Shown piece by piece: positions 1 through 10,321 of a stretch of 64,000 nucleotides of DNA. This DNA comes from Strigops habroptila. Lineage: Eukaryota; Chordata; Aves; Psittaciformes; Psittacidae. A program made the position numbers and the translations under genes. The stretch spans positions 25,806,995-25,870,994 of the forward strand of contig NC_044277.2 in NCBI RefSeq assembly GCF_004027225.2, written 5' to 3'. The notes under the pieces are model-generated. The model did no database searches. It was given only the letters and a program-made list of their open reading frames with translations, and was not told the DNA's origin. The first letter of the stretch is position 1, and every line of letters begins with the position of its first letter.

Positions 1-420
1 ACATCAACCCCAGTGACAAGCACAACAGCTACTCAAACCCTGACCACAACAGACAACGCAACTACTCCAACTTCAAATACAGCAGTTACACCAACCCCAG
101 TGACAAGCACAACAGCTACTCAAACCCCGACAGCAACAGACAATGTGGCTACTCCAAGCACCGCAGCCACACCAACCCCAGTGACAAGCACAGTAGCTAC
201 TCAAACCCTGACAGCAACAGACAATATAGCTACTCCAAGCACCACAGCTACACCAACCCCAGTGACATGCACAGTAGCTATTCAAACCCCGACAGCAACA
301 GACAATATGGCTACTCCAAGCACTGCAGCTACACCAACCCCAGTGACAAGCACAGTAGCTACTCAAACCCCGACAGCAACAGATAATGCAGCTGTTGGTG
401 TTACTCAACTCCCAAGCACA
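1..420 (+). repeat. 81-bp coding minisatellite in gag-like ORF
   Basis: Tandem units of 81 bp (27 codons) begin with ACTCCAAGCAC, for example at 151 and 232. They encode variants of ATPSTAATPTPVTSTVATQ. Units differ by point changes and the array decays after about 420. The same array is present inverted at about 10690-11200. Confidence 0.85.
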
Positions 421-852
421 ACAGCTGCACCAACCCCAGCAATAGACATTGCAACCACTCCAATCCTAGTGGCAGACACTGCAGCCACTCCAACCACAGT
501 GACAAACACTGCAGCTAAACCAAATGTCCAGTTTGTGACAATGTCTGTTGCCCCTGTAAGCAAAAGCAAACGAAAGGCACAAAGAGCAACCCGTGAAGCG
601 AAGAAAGATGAAGACCCAGTGCCATTACTATATGCAACAGCACCTGAACAAGAGTTACTACTACGTGGGTCAGAGGAAGAGGAAGAAGAAGAAGAGGTCA
701 CTTCTCGACCCCGGACCTCAACCGAACTACGGAAAATGCGAAAAGATTTCACCCGTCTTCCAGGGGAGCACATTGTCACCTGGTTGCTCCGGTGCTGGGA
801 CAATGGGGCCCTGAGCAACAACAAGCCTTTGAACAAATTAAACGAGAAATAG
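1..852 (+). CDS. gag-like ORF, 3' part (Thr/Pro-rich repeats, start of capsid), retroviral
   Basis: Open from the first base in frame 1 to TAG at 850-852; its start is outside the window. It begins with 27-residue Thr/Ala/Pro-rich repeats (81-bp DNA unit). A Lys/Arg-rich stretch (about 555-600) and an acidic Glu run (about 674-697) follow. It then has the motif RKDFTRLPGEHIVTWLLRCW, which I read as the start of a capsid-type region. After codon 270 or so the sequence leaves gag: a large internal deletion joins it to the distal part of pol, so the last residues are an out-of-frame tail. The protein would lack most of capsid and all of nucleocapsid. The equivalent ORF in the other copy is 10261-11805. 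Confidence 0.75.
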   Translation, partial: TSTPVTSTTATQTLTTTDNATTPTSNTAVTPTPVTSTTATQTPTATDNVATPSTAATPTPVTSTVATQTLTATDNIATPSTTATPTPVTCTVAIQTPTATDNMATPSTAATPTPVTSTVATQTPTATDNAAVGVTQLPSTTAAPTPAIDIATTPILVADTAATPTTVTNTAAKPNVQFVTMSVAPVSKSKRKAQRATREAKKDEDPVPLLYATAPEQELLLRGSEEEEEEEEVTSRPRTSTELRKMRKDFTRLPGEHIVTWLLRCWDNGALSNNKPLNKLNEK

Positions 853-2714
853 TTCATGCAGTAGCCCTTGGACCAGTCCGGGCCGGGCCAGATGTGAAAA
901 ATGTGCTCTATACCGCAGCTGGGGAGAATGGTCCTACCTGGAGCCTCTGGCAGAAAGCTCCAGGGGAGACTCGAGGTCGACCCCTTGGCTTTTGGAGTCG
1001 GGGATATAAAGGATCCGAGGCCAGCTACACTCCCACTGAAAAAGAGATACTGGCAGCCTATGAAGGGGTTCGAGCTGCCTCAGAAGTGATCGGAACTGAA
1101 GCGCAGCTCCTCCTGGCACCCCGGTTGCCTGTGCTGGGCTGGATGTTCAAAGGCAGGGTCTCCTCTACACATCATGCAACTGATGCTACATGGAGTAAGT
1201 GGGCCGCACTAATTACACAACGAGCTCGAATAGGAAATCCCAGTCATCCAGGAATTCTAGAAGTCATCATGGACTGGCCAGAGGGCAAAGATTTTGGGAT
1301 GTCACCAGAAGAGGAGGTGACGCGTGCTGAAGAGGCCCCACCATATAATGAACTGTCAGAGAGTGAAAAGCAATATGCCTTGTTTACTGATGGGTCCTGC
1401 CGTATTGTGGGAAAGCATCGGAGATGGAAGGCAGCTGTGTGGAGTCCCCTGCGACAAGTTGCAGAAACTGCTGAGGGAGAGGGTGAATCGAGTCAATTTG
1501 CAGAGGTGAAAGCCATCCAGCTGGCCTTGGACATTGCTGAACGAGAAAAATGGCCAGTACTTTATCTCTATACTGACTCATGGATGGTGGCAAATGCCCT
1601 GTGGGGGTGGTTGCAGCAATGGAAGCAGAGCAACTGGCAACGCAGAAGTAAGCCCATCTGGGCTGCTGCATTGTGGCAAGATATCGCTGCTCGGGTGCAG
1701 AACCTGGTGGTGAAGGTACGCCACGTAGATGCTCATGTACCCAAGAGTCGGGCCACTGAGGAACACCAGAATAACCAGCAAGTGGATAAAGCTGCTAAGA
1801 TTAAAGTGGCTCAGATGGACTTGGTTTGGCAACATAAGGGTGAATTATTTTTAGCCCGGTGGGCCCATGACACCTCAGGCCATCAAGGCAGAGATGCAAC
1901 ATATAGATGGGCTCGTGATCGAGGGGTGGACTTAACGATGGACACTATTGCCCAGGTTATTCACGAATGTGAAACATGTGCTGCAATTAAGCAAGCCAAG
2001 CGGTTAAAGCCTCTCTGGTATGGAGGACGATGGCTGAAGTACAAATATGGGGAGGCCTGGCAGATTGACTATATCACACTCCCACCAACCCGCCAGGGCA
2101 AGCGCTATGTGCTTACCATGGTGGAAGCAACCACCGGCTGGCTGGAAACATACGCTGTGTCCCACGCCACTGCCCGGAACACTATCCTGGGCCTTGAGAA
2201 ACAAGTCTTGTGGCGACACGGCACCCCAGAGAGAATTGAGTCAGACAATGGGACTCATTTCCGGAACAACCTCATAGACACGTGGGCCAAAGAGCATGGC
2301 ATTGAGTGGGTATACCACATTCCCTACCATGCACCAGCCTCTGGGAAAATCGAACGGTACAATGGGCTGTTAAAAACTACACTGAGAGCAATGGGTGGTG
2401 GGACTTTCAAACACTGGGATACACATTTACCAAAAGCCACCTGGTTGGTCAACAGTAGGGGATCTGCCAACAGGGCTGGCCCAGCCCAATCAGAACTTTT
2501 ACGTACTGTAGAGGGGGATAAAGTTCCTGTGGTGCACATAAAGAATTTGTTGGGGAAGACAGTCTGGGTTATTCCTGCTTCAGGTAAAGGCAAACCCACT
2601 CGTGGGGTTGCTTTTGCTCAGGGACCTGGATATACTTGGTGGGTAATGCGGGAAGATGGGGAAGTCCGATGTGTACCTCAAGGGGATTTGATTTTGGGGG
2701 AAAACAGCCAATGA
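792..2714 (+). CDS. pol: Deleted pol: RT C-terminal end, RNase H and integrase (open frame)
   Basis: A 640-codon open frame, offset -1 from gag and overlapping it by about 60 bp. It has no ATG at its beginning (792 is GTG), so expression would need frameshifting or fusion. Numbering from 792: residues 8-120 resemble the C-terminal end of reverse transcriptase. RNase H follows with acidic residues D200 (FTDGSC), E238 (FAEVKAIQLAL), D262 (YTDSWMVA) and D332. The integrase zinc-binding residues are H359, H364, C393 and C396. The integrase core has D426 (WQIDYI), D485 (ESDNGTHF) and E521, with 35 residues between the last two, the classic D,D(35)E spacing. The RT palm and fingers and the protease are missing. 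All integrase signature residues are present in this copy, unlike the frameshifted inverted copy. Confidence 0.9.
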   Translation: MLGQWGPEQQQAFEQIKREIVHAVALGPVRAGPDVKNVLYTAAGENGPTWSLWQKAPGETRGRPLGFWSRGYKGSEASYTPTEKEILAAYEGVRAASEVIGTEAQLLLAPRLPVLGWMFKGRVSSTHHATDATWSKWAALITQRARIGNPSHPGILEVIMDWPEGKDFGMSPEEEVTRAEEAPPYNELSESEKQYALFTDGSCRIVGKHRRWKAAVWSPLRQVAETAEGEGESSQFAEVKAIQLALDIAEREKWPVLYLYTDSWMVANALWGWLQQWKQSNWQRRSKPIWAAALWQDIAARVQNLVVKVRHVDAHVPKSRATEEHQNNQQVDKAAKIKVAQMDLVWQHKGELFLARWAHDTSGHQGRDATYRWARDRGVDLTMDTIAQVIHECETCAAIKQAKRLKPLWYGGRWLKYKYGEAWQIDYITLPPTRQGKRYVLTMVEATTGWLETYAVSHATARNTILGLEKQVLWRHGTPERIESDNGTHFRNNLIDTWAKEHGIEWVYHIPYHAPASGKIERYNGLLKTTLRAMGGGTFKHWDTHLPKATWLVNSRGSANRAGPAQSELLRTVEGDKVPVVHIKNLLGKTVWVIPASGKGKPTRGVAFAQGPGYTWWVMREDGEVRCVPQGDLILGENSQ

Positions 2715-3142
2715 ACTCAATTGTACGCTGTTGCCTGCTCTATAACACTTTTATAGCCCACCAGCTAGATATCTTCAGGTCACCAGCCATTGACCCTGAC
2801 TTCCCTCCGATCATCACCTCAACAAAGAATGAATTTTGAGGAAACCAGACGAGCTCAGCAGTGACCAGATGAGTTTGGCGGTATCATCAGCAGGCAACAG
2901 CCCAACACCATGTACCGTCCCTCCTGCCCTGAAAGACTATTACAAGAGATGGAGCCTGACATCATGGACTGGATGAGTTCAGCAATTTTACAGGGATTGG
3001 TCCATGGACTAGGGAACGATATCTTTCTCTGTGTGTGGGTGTGGGTGTATATATATGTGTATATATGGGACAGGGGTGATGGTGTGCTGAGAGATGTGGG
3101 ATCTGAGCATGACGTGAATGGTATGGAATAAGGGGTGGATAC
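2715..3142 (+). other. Proviral 3' non-coding segment, no env
   Basis: Between the pol stop and the 3' LTR only about 430 bp remain and no envelope ORF is visible. It contains a TG/TA-rich tract (about 3028-3068) and ends in a purine-rich stretch that can serve as the polypurine tract. The matching segment of the other copy is 7972-8399. Confidence 0.8.
3125..3142 (+). promoter_or_regulatory. Polypurine tract (plus-strand primer site) of left provirus
   Basis: GGAATAAGGGGTGGATAC lies immediately 5' of the LTR TGTCC end. Position and purine bias fit a retroviral polypurine tract. The purine run is interrupted, so the exact primer is uncertain. Confidence 0.6.
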
Positions 3143-3713
3143 TGTCCTGGGTTCAGCTATAGCAGTCATTTTTCTCCTGCTTAGTAGCTGGTGCAGTGCT
3201 GTGTTTTTTAACTTTCAGCCTGGGAACAACGCTGATAACACCGATGTTTTTAGTTGTTGCTAAGTAATGTTTATTCCAACCAAGGACTTTCTCAGTCTCA
3301 TGCTTTGCCAGGGAGGAGGGGAAGCCGGGAGGAAGCAGAGACAGGACACCTGACCCAAACTAGCCAAAGGGGTATTCCATACCACAGCACGTCATGCCCA
3401 GTATATAAACTGGGGGGAGTTACCCGGAAGGCCCAGATCACTGCTCGGGTCGGGCTGGGTATCGGTCGGCGGGTGGTGAGCAATTGTATCCTCTCCCCTT
3501 GTTATTTCACTAATCGTTATTATCATTGGTGGTAGCAGTAGTGGTTTTGTGTTATACCTTAGTTGCGGGACTGCTCTTATCTCAACCCGTGGGAGTTACA
3601 TTCTTCCCATTCTCCTCCCCATCCCTCCGGGAGCGGGGGGAGGAAGAAGGGGGGGGGGGAGTGAGCGAGCGGCTGTGTGGTTCTGAGTTACCGGCTGGGC
3701 TCAAACCACGACA
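3143..3713 (+). repeat. 3' LTR of left provirus (571 bp)
   Basis: It starts TGTCCTGGGTTCAGC and ends CTCAAACCACGACA, so it has TG...CA ends. It contains a TATATAA box at 3402-3408. A G-run near 3650 (11 G) is followed directly by AGTGAGCG. In that feature it resembles the LTR at 12170-12741 and differs from the one at 7399-7971, which has 4 extra bases there. One private difference, T in GGTTTTGTG near 3545, separates it from both others. Confidence 0.95.
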
Positions 3714-6700
3714 GAGAGGAAGTGCAGAGTCAGTGAAATAGAAGAAAGGCAAATTTAATGGTAATGACCAGAAGTTCAAGGACAAGCTGCTGAACAAGAC
3801 ATCTGACCCCTTTAGATGTGCTTCTACAATAACCACGAAAGCATTTCAGAACATGGTCACAATGGCACAGTATGCGCTCAGGTCAAAATATGCTCGTTAT
3901 GATGATATTACCTTATTTCTGATTAGCCATGGCTTTTTTCCATACTATGCCATCACATAAGGAAGCCTGCCAATTAAAGTCACCTTTCACTTCCTATCTT
4001 AGAAGATAGGTCCTGTCTCAGTGAGCATGTGGTCATGGAAGCAGAATTCAACATTTCCAGTGGAGTTACATTTGACACCACGAGAGGGAGAACTCCTTTG
4101 CTTGAAGCTCTCAGGAAAGAAAGGCAGCCAGCAGTTTTGTGACCTGCTCAAAGGAGCAGAATCGGAGAGATGTGTATTCCCGCCCAGAGCAGAAGTCCAG
4201 AGAAGGACAGGCTTAGGTCCACTAAATAGTGGCAGCTACATGTTCTGAATAATGCTGTAAAACAGCCTGCTGCAAGTTCAAATGAAGTTACAGTTCAAAC
4301 ATTCCTCTTTCCTTATAGGATTGCCCTCATATCTGTAGCAGAAGACAGATTTTGTCATCCTGGCTGTTTCCAGTATGTAACAGCATATATGAATACCTAA
4401 TTCAAAAGGACGATGAACATTCTTTTCATAACTTTCACATTAAGCATGAATAATAAACAAGCTAATAATAGCTAATAAATAATAAATTAGCTATTTTATG
4501 GAAATGAAAAAGAAAAAAAGTTCTGATTGAATGTCTGAGCAGTTCTCCATCCTCATACTTTCCTCTTCTTTATCTTTTTTCTCAGATAAAACTTGTGAAA
4601 TCTCCAAGTCTCTCTGATATTTGGTAGTGAAGAGCTATTTGTAAAGGCACCCTTTGGAAAATACAGTGCTTAGGTCAAATCAGTTGCCTTTTCACGTCCT
4701 GCCAGTATGATGTCAGTACATGGGCAGCTATGGCCTTTGTTCTATATATATAATTCTTATTTCTCCATATCACTCTGTTGAATTCACTTCTGCTTTAACT
4801 GCCTTCTAGAGTAATCCTCTAGCTCTGCCCACTTAGTGTAATACCAGGGCATCGTTGCCTTTCATCTCAGCTTGATATCCATCTGCTGCCAGTAATTCTC
4901 TTGACACATTGAGGTACTCTGAATTAGCTCCTGCCAGTAATAGCTGCAAGTGAGTAATATGCACAGAGCAGACAAGACCTCTACAAGCAATTGCCAGCAA
5001 AAGGTAGCAAGTGAAGAAGAGCATGCAGGTTTCGTATTCCTTTCTTCATTTTACTTATTTTTTCCCTCAGACAGAGCACCTGCATTTGTTGCAGTGCTTG
5101 CCACAAATCCAGACAGTAAAGAGATGTATATTGGCCTACTGACCTCCCTTCATATATCTCAGCTGTTCATTCTCCAAAACGTGTCAAGTAGTAGGAGACT
5201 TGACAGCGTTCCCACTTTCCATTCATGCCCTCATTTGTCAGCTGTTCAGTTTCTGAGCCCTGTTAAGTTGCTTGCTAGGCTTGGCTAACAGCATGGTGGC
5301 ACTTGGGTCATGATAGCATCACCTTACACCCTTGCACTGCACAAGCTTTGCCTCTTCCTCCTTCTGTGGGACACGTATTTAGGCAGGACTTTTTGGACCT
5401 GCTGCCAGCTGAGGAAGAGGTTACTGATGCAGAAGTTATTCCAGTTGACGCAAAATGTATCTCCTCACCTTCTGCGTGACCTTGACTGTCATGAGCACAT
5501 CGGCCCTGGCATCAGATATTATATTGCCTCCTTTTAGCAACAGATGCCAGCGAGCAGGATTTATTCCTAACATCCACTGTAATTAATAGATCGAATCCAA
5601 GATACACTAAATATTGAATTTAGACCTACAAGTCACTAAGATGTTTTCTTTTCTGGAACTGTGCAGATTACCAGACTTCATGTGTGTTATGGTGCAAAAG
5701 AAGTGATCTAACTTTCTAAAAGCTTTGAGGACATTCTCCAGAAATTGCCTGGGTTACGAAGGGTGAGATGGGGGAGCAGGCTGCTCCTCCAATGGACAAT
5801 GCTGTGCTGCCATGGCAGGGCCAGGACCATTAAGGAGAGCCAGTGGCTGGGCGTGGAGGCAACACAAGATATGGGGGAAGCATGGCATTGCTATATGGTA
5901 CCTCTTGCATCATAGGTTTTACATCCCCTTGACATCCATGGCATTTTTAAAACAATCTGCCACTATTTAAATTCCAGGATTGAAAAGGGATGGGGATTGA
6001 CAGCAGTTCAGCCTCTTCTGTGACTGGGAAGGTGTACCAGCACAGGCTAAGGTGGGGTAATACAGCCTCCTGAATGCAGTGTAGGCTCAGAGAAGGGTGC
6101 TTTTGCAAGACCCAGTCCACAGAAACAGGACCTAGAGCAAAAATCTGTGACAGTGGATCACCTTCAAACCTGCAACACCCTAGGCTCAAGCAGTGCTGGT
6201 TTTCAGTCGCCCTATGGCTCTATCACACTGCTTTAGCAGAATGAAAAAGGCTGTAACTCAGACATGGTCACTAGGAAATAATCAGCTGGGAATGACTTCT
6301 CTGTGTGTAGTAGGGTCAGGATATACATTTCTCCCCCCTAAGTGCACCATAGGGCACTGTCAGAAAAATGCTGTGCTCTGGCTGATCACAGGCACCAGAG
6401 CAGTCCTGCAGTGCCATGACCATCCGAAGATAAATGACAAGAGCTTGAGTATAGCTGATGATAGCTGGGTAGACCAGGCAGCAGCCGTGCTGAGGCTACG
6501 AAGGTGGGCACAAGCAGCCTTCTGCACAAATGGGACAGACACTCAGCATCCTACAGCCAGAATAGGAATATCCACACTCAGAGATCTACCAGAATATAAA
6601 TAATTGTAACTCCTGCATTTGATAGACTGGAGGCTGACAGTCCTTAGGTGGTGTGAGCTATGTGCTTGTGCTGTTCAGTTCTGAGAGAGTGAGCAGGGCT

Positions 6701-7398
6701 GGGCAGTGTCTGGGGAGGGGGACAAGGAAGGACAGCAGTACTTTGCTATGAGTATTGTCTTAATTTATTGTTCAAAAGTCAGAAATCAGGCTCTCAAATA
6801 AACCCAAAACCAAAATCAAAACCAAAAACAAATACAAAAACAAAACAAAACAAAACCATGAGATCTAAAAGAGCAGAGCAGTGTTGAATTCTTTTCTGTC
6901 GGGCCTTTTAGTTTCTCTGTTTATATTTTAGTTGCATTTTAAACCTTCCTCTGCAATAATGATGCCTGGAAAGGGTATTTGTTTGGGGAGGTTTGTTCTT
7001 TTATTAGTTACTTTTTGGTTTTAAAAGGACAGAGTACTACAGAATCAAAAGATTCAAGTTATGGTTTAACCGAAACCTTGGAACAGTTTAAAGTGAGAAA
7101 CACAATTAACAGATTTCAACAATTACATTCATTGTGAAAGCCAGGAAGGAGGGCAATCAGTGTGCAGCTGTGGTCACACAGCAGTTTCCAGGTTTGACTG
7201 ATGGGCCAGTTCTGTCTGTACGTTCTCAGCACTGCCCTTCATTCATCTCATTAAGGTCCTTACACATGTTGTCACAGGAGTGCAGACAGCTGATGTGGAA
7301 CCAGGGAAGAAACCAGAAATGGCTGTGCAGGGACAACATCAACCTTTCTGCAGCAGCTAGCAGAAAATACAAAGATTTAAGAAAGCCATATACCTAGG
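3714..7398. other. Unique spacer between the two inverted proviruses; no gene seen
   Basis: About 3.7 kb with only short unremarkable ORFs and no recognisable exon, CR1 piece or RNA gene. It holds an A/C-rich low-complexity tract (about 6791-6857). The 5-bp flanks at its two ends (GAGAG at 3714, CTAGG at 7394) indicate that this segment is inverted relative to the state before the two proviruses recombined. Confidence 0.7.
6791..6857. repeat. A/C-rich simple repeat
   Basis: Irregular repeats of AAACC, AAAAC and AAATC, ending in a CAAAA tandem. Low complexity only. Confidence 0.7.
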
Positions 7399-7971
7399 TG
7401 TCGTGGTTTGAGCCCAGCCGGTAACTCAGAACCACACAGCCGCTCGCTCACTTCCTCCCCCCCCCTTCTTCCTCCCCCCGCTCCCGGAGGGATGGGGAGG
7501 AGAATGGGAAGAATGTAACTCCCACGGGTTGAGATAAGAGCAGTCCCGCAACTAAGGTATAACACAGAACCACTACTGCTACCACCAATGATAATAACGA
7601 TTAGTGAAATAACAAGGGGAGAGGATACAATTGCTCACCACCCGCCGACCGATACCCAGCCCGACCCGAGCAGTGATCTGGGCCTTCCGGGTAACTCCCC
7701 CCAGTTTATATACTGGGCATGACGTGCTGTGGTATGGAATACCCCTTTGGCTAGTTTGGGTCAGGTGTCCTGTCTCTGCTTCCTCCCGGCTTCCCCTCCT
7801 CCCTGGCAAAGCATGAGACTGAGAAAGTCCTTGGTTGGAATAAACATTACTTAGCAACAACTAAAAACATCGGTGTTATCAGCGTTGTTCCCAGGCTGAA
7901 AGTTAAAAAACACAGCACTGCACCAGCTACTAAGCAGGAGAAAAATGACTGCTATAGCTGAACCCAGGACA
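7399..7971 (-). repeat. 3' LTR of right provirus (573 bp)
   Basis: On the plus strand it runs from TGTCGTGGTTTGAGCC to GAACCCAGGACA, i.e. TG...CA in either reading. It carries 4 extra bases beside the poly-C run (about 7451-7466) that the other two LTRs lack. It shares the A in CCCAGTTTATA with the left provirus LTR. Confidence 0.95.
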
Positions 7972-7989
7972 GTATCCACCCCTTATTCC
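7972..7989 (-). promoter_or_regulatory. Polypurine tract of right provirus
   Basis: The reverse complement of the tract at 3125-3142, directly inside the 3' LTR. Confidence 0.6.
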
Positions 7990-8399
7990 ATACCATTCAC
8001 GTCATGCTCAGATCCCACATCTCTCAGCACACCATCACCCCTGTCCCATATATACACATATATATACACCCACACCCACACACAGAGAAAGATATCGTTC
8101 CCTAGTCCATGGACCAATCCCTGTAAAATTGCTGAACTCATCCAGTCCATGATGTCAGGCTCCATCTCTTGTAATAGTCTTTCAGGGCAGGAGGGACGGT
8201 ACATGGTGTTGGGCTGTTGCCTGCTGATGATACCGCCAAACTCATCTGGTCACTGCTGAGCTCGTCTGGTTTCCTCAAAATTCATTCTTTGTTGAGGTGA
8301 TGATCGGAGGGAAGTCAGGGTCAATGGCTGGTGACCTGAAGATATCTAGCTGGTGGGCTATAAAAGTGTTATAGAGCAGGCAACAGCGTACAATTGAGT

Positions 8400-10321
8400 T
8401 CATTGGCTGTTTTCCCCCAAAATCAAATCCCCTTGAGGTACACATCGGACTTCCCCATCTTCCCGCATTACCCACCAAGTATATCCAGGTCCCTGAGCAA
8501 AAGCAACCCCACGAGTGGGTTTGCCTTTACCTGAAGCAGGAATAACCCAGACTGTCTTCCCCAACAAATTCTTTATGTGCACCACAGGAACTTTATCCCC
8601 CTCTACAGTACGTAAAAGTTCTGATTGGGCTGGGCCAGCCCTGTTGGCAGATCCCCTACTGTTGACCAACCAGGTGGCTTTTGGTAAATGTGTATCCCAG
8701 TGTTTGAAAGTCCCACCACCCATTGCTCTCAGTGTAGTTTTTAACAGCCCATTGTACCGTTCGATTTCCCAGAGGCTGGTGCATGGTAGGGAATGTGGTA
8801 TACCCACTCAATGCCATGCTCTTTGGCCCACGTGTCTATGAGGTTGTTTCGGAAATGAGTCCCATTGTCTGACTCAATTCTCTCTGGGGTGCCGTGTCGC
8901 CACAAGACTTGTTTCTCAAGGCCCAGGATAGTGTTCCGGGCAGTGGCGTGGGACACAGCGTATGTTTCCAGCCAGCCGGTGGTTGCTTCCACCATGGTAA
9001 GCACATAGCGCTTGCCCTGGCGGGTTGGTGGGAGTGTGATATAGTCAATCTGCCAGGCCTCCCCATATTTGTACTTCAGCCATCGTCCTCCATACCAGAG
9101 AGGCTTTAACCGCTTGGCTTGCTTAATTGCAGCACATGTTTCACATTCGTGAATAACCTGGGCAATAGTGTCCATCGTTAAGTCCACCCCTCGATCACGA
9201 GCCCATCTATATGTTGCATCTCTGCCTTGATGGCCTGAGGTGTCATGGGCCCACCGGGCTAAAAATAATTCACCCTTATGTTGCCAAACCAAGTCCATCT
9301 GAGCCACTTTAATCTTAGCAGCTTTATCCACTTGCTGGTTATTCTGGTGTTCCTCAGTGGCCCGACTCTTGGGTACATGAGCATCTACGTGGCGTACCTT
9401 CACCACCAGGTTCTGCACCCGAGCAGCGATATCTTGCCACAATGCAGCAGCCCAGATGGGCTTACTTCTGCGTTGCCAGTTGCTCTGCTTCCATTGCTGC
9501 AACCACCCCCACAGGGCATTTGCCACCATCCATGAGTCAGTATAGAGATAAAGTACTGGCCATTTTTCTCGTTCAGCAATGTCCAAGGCCAGCTGGATGG
9601 CTTTCACCTCTGCAAATTGACTCGATTCACCCTCTCCCTCAGCAGTTTCTGCAACTTGTCGCAGGGGACTCCACACAGCTGCCTTCCATCTCCGATGCTT
9701 TCCCACAATACGGCAGGACCCATCAGTAAACAAGGCATATTGCTTTTCACTCTCTGACAGTTCATTATATGGTGGGGCCTCTTCAGCACGCGTCACCTCC
9801 TCTTCTGGTGACATCCCAAAATCTTTGCCCTCTGGCCAGTCCATGATGACTTCTAGAATTCCTGGACGACTGGGATTTCCTATTCGAGCTCGTTGTGTAA
9901 TTAGTGCGGCCCACTTACTCCATGTAGCATCAGTTGCATGATGTGTAGAGGAGACCCTGCCTTTGAACATCCAGCCCAGCACAGGCAACCGGGGTGCCAG
10001 GAGGAGCTGCGCTTCAGTTCCGATCACTTCTGAGGCAGCTCGAACCCCTTCATAGGCTGCCAGTATCTCTTTTTCAGTGGGAGTGTAGCTGGCCTCGGAT
10101 CCTTTATATCCCCGACTCCAAAAGCCAAGGGGTCGACCTCGAGTCTCCCCTGGAGCTTTCTGCCAGAGGCTCCAGGTAGGACCATTCTCCCCAGCTGCGG
10201 TATAGAGCACATTTTTCACATCTGGCCCGGCCCGGACTGGTCCAAGGGCTACTGCATGAACTATTTCTCGTTTAATTTGTTCAAAGGCTTGTTGTTGCTC
10301 AGGGCCCCATTGTCCCAGCAC
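8400..10321 (-). pseudogene. pol: Deleted and frameshifted pol (RNase H-integrase)
   Basis: The counterpart of the left copy's 792-2714 frame. It is open from 10321 to about 8764. There a run of four A in the left copy is three A here (complement of TTT at 8765-8767), and the frame shifts. The first frame then ends at 8741. The remaining integrase C-terminus continues in another frame to 8400. The break falls immediately before the third catalytic residue (Glu) of the integrase triad. The upstream RNase H, zinc-binding and first two Asp motifs are present. Other differences seen are a His/Arg substitution near 9868 and a few silent sites. I read it as non-functional integrase with an otherwise intact RNase H. 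Confidence 0.9.

Larger units (their letters stand above)
1..3713 (+). mobile_element. Left endogenous retrovirus copy, internally deleted, truncated by window edge
   Basis: This is the 3' two thirds of a provirus on the plus strand. In order it has a Thr-rich gag-like ORF (to 852), an RNase H-integrase ORF (to 2714), a 430-bp stretch without an env ORF, a purine-rich tract (about 3125-3142) and a 3' LTR (3143-3713). Position 1 corresponds to position 11112 of the inverted copy at 7399-12741. About 1.6 kb, including the 5' LTR, should therefore lie left of the window. The two copies are almost identical where compared. The 3' flank GAGAG (3714-3718) is the reverse complement of the CTCTC that follows the other copy. 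Family: a bird ERV with LTR ends TG...CA. I do not assign a formal family name. Confidence 0.93.

Noticed and set aside
73-408. Cys/Trp-rich minus-strand ORF (and its copy at 10705-11040)
   Set aside because: It is the antisense of the 81-bp gag minisatellite; the repeated CxWGWC pattern only mirrors Thr/Pro codons.
1-420. CRISPR-like spaced repeats
   Set aside because: The units are contiguous, coding and without unique spacers, and the host is a vertebrate.
3254-3535. 93-codon ORF in the LTR, repeated at 7579-7860 and 12349-12630
   Set aside because: It lies inside the LTR in all three copies and has no recognisable domain; its conservation follows from LTR identity.
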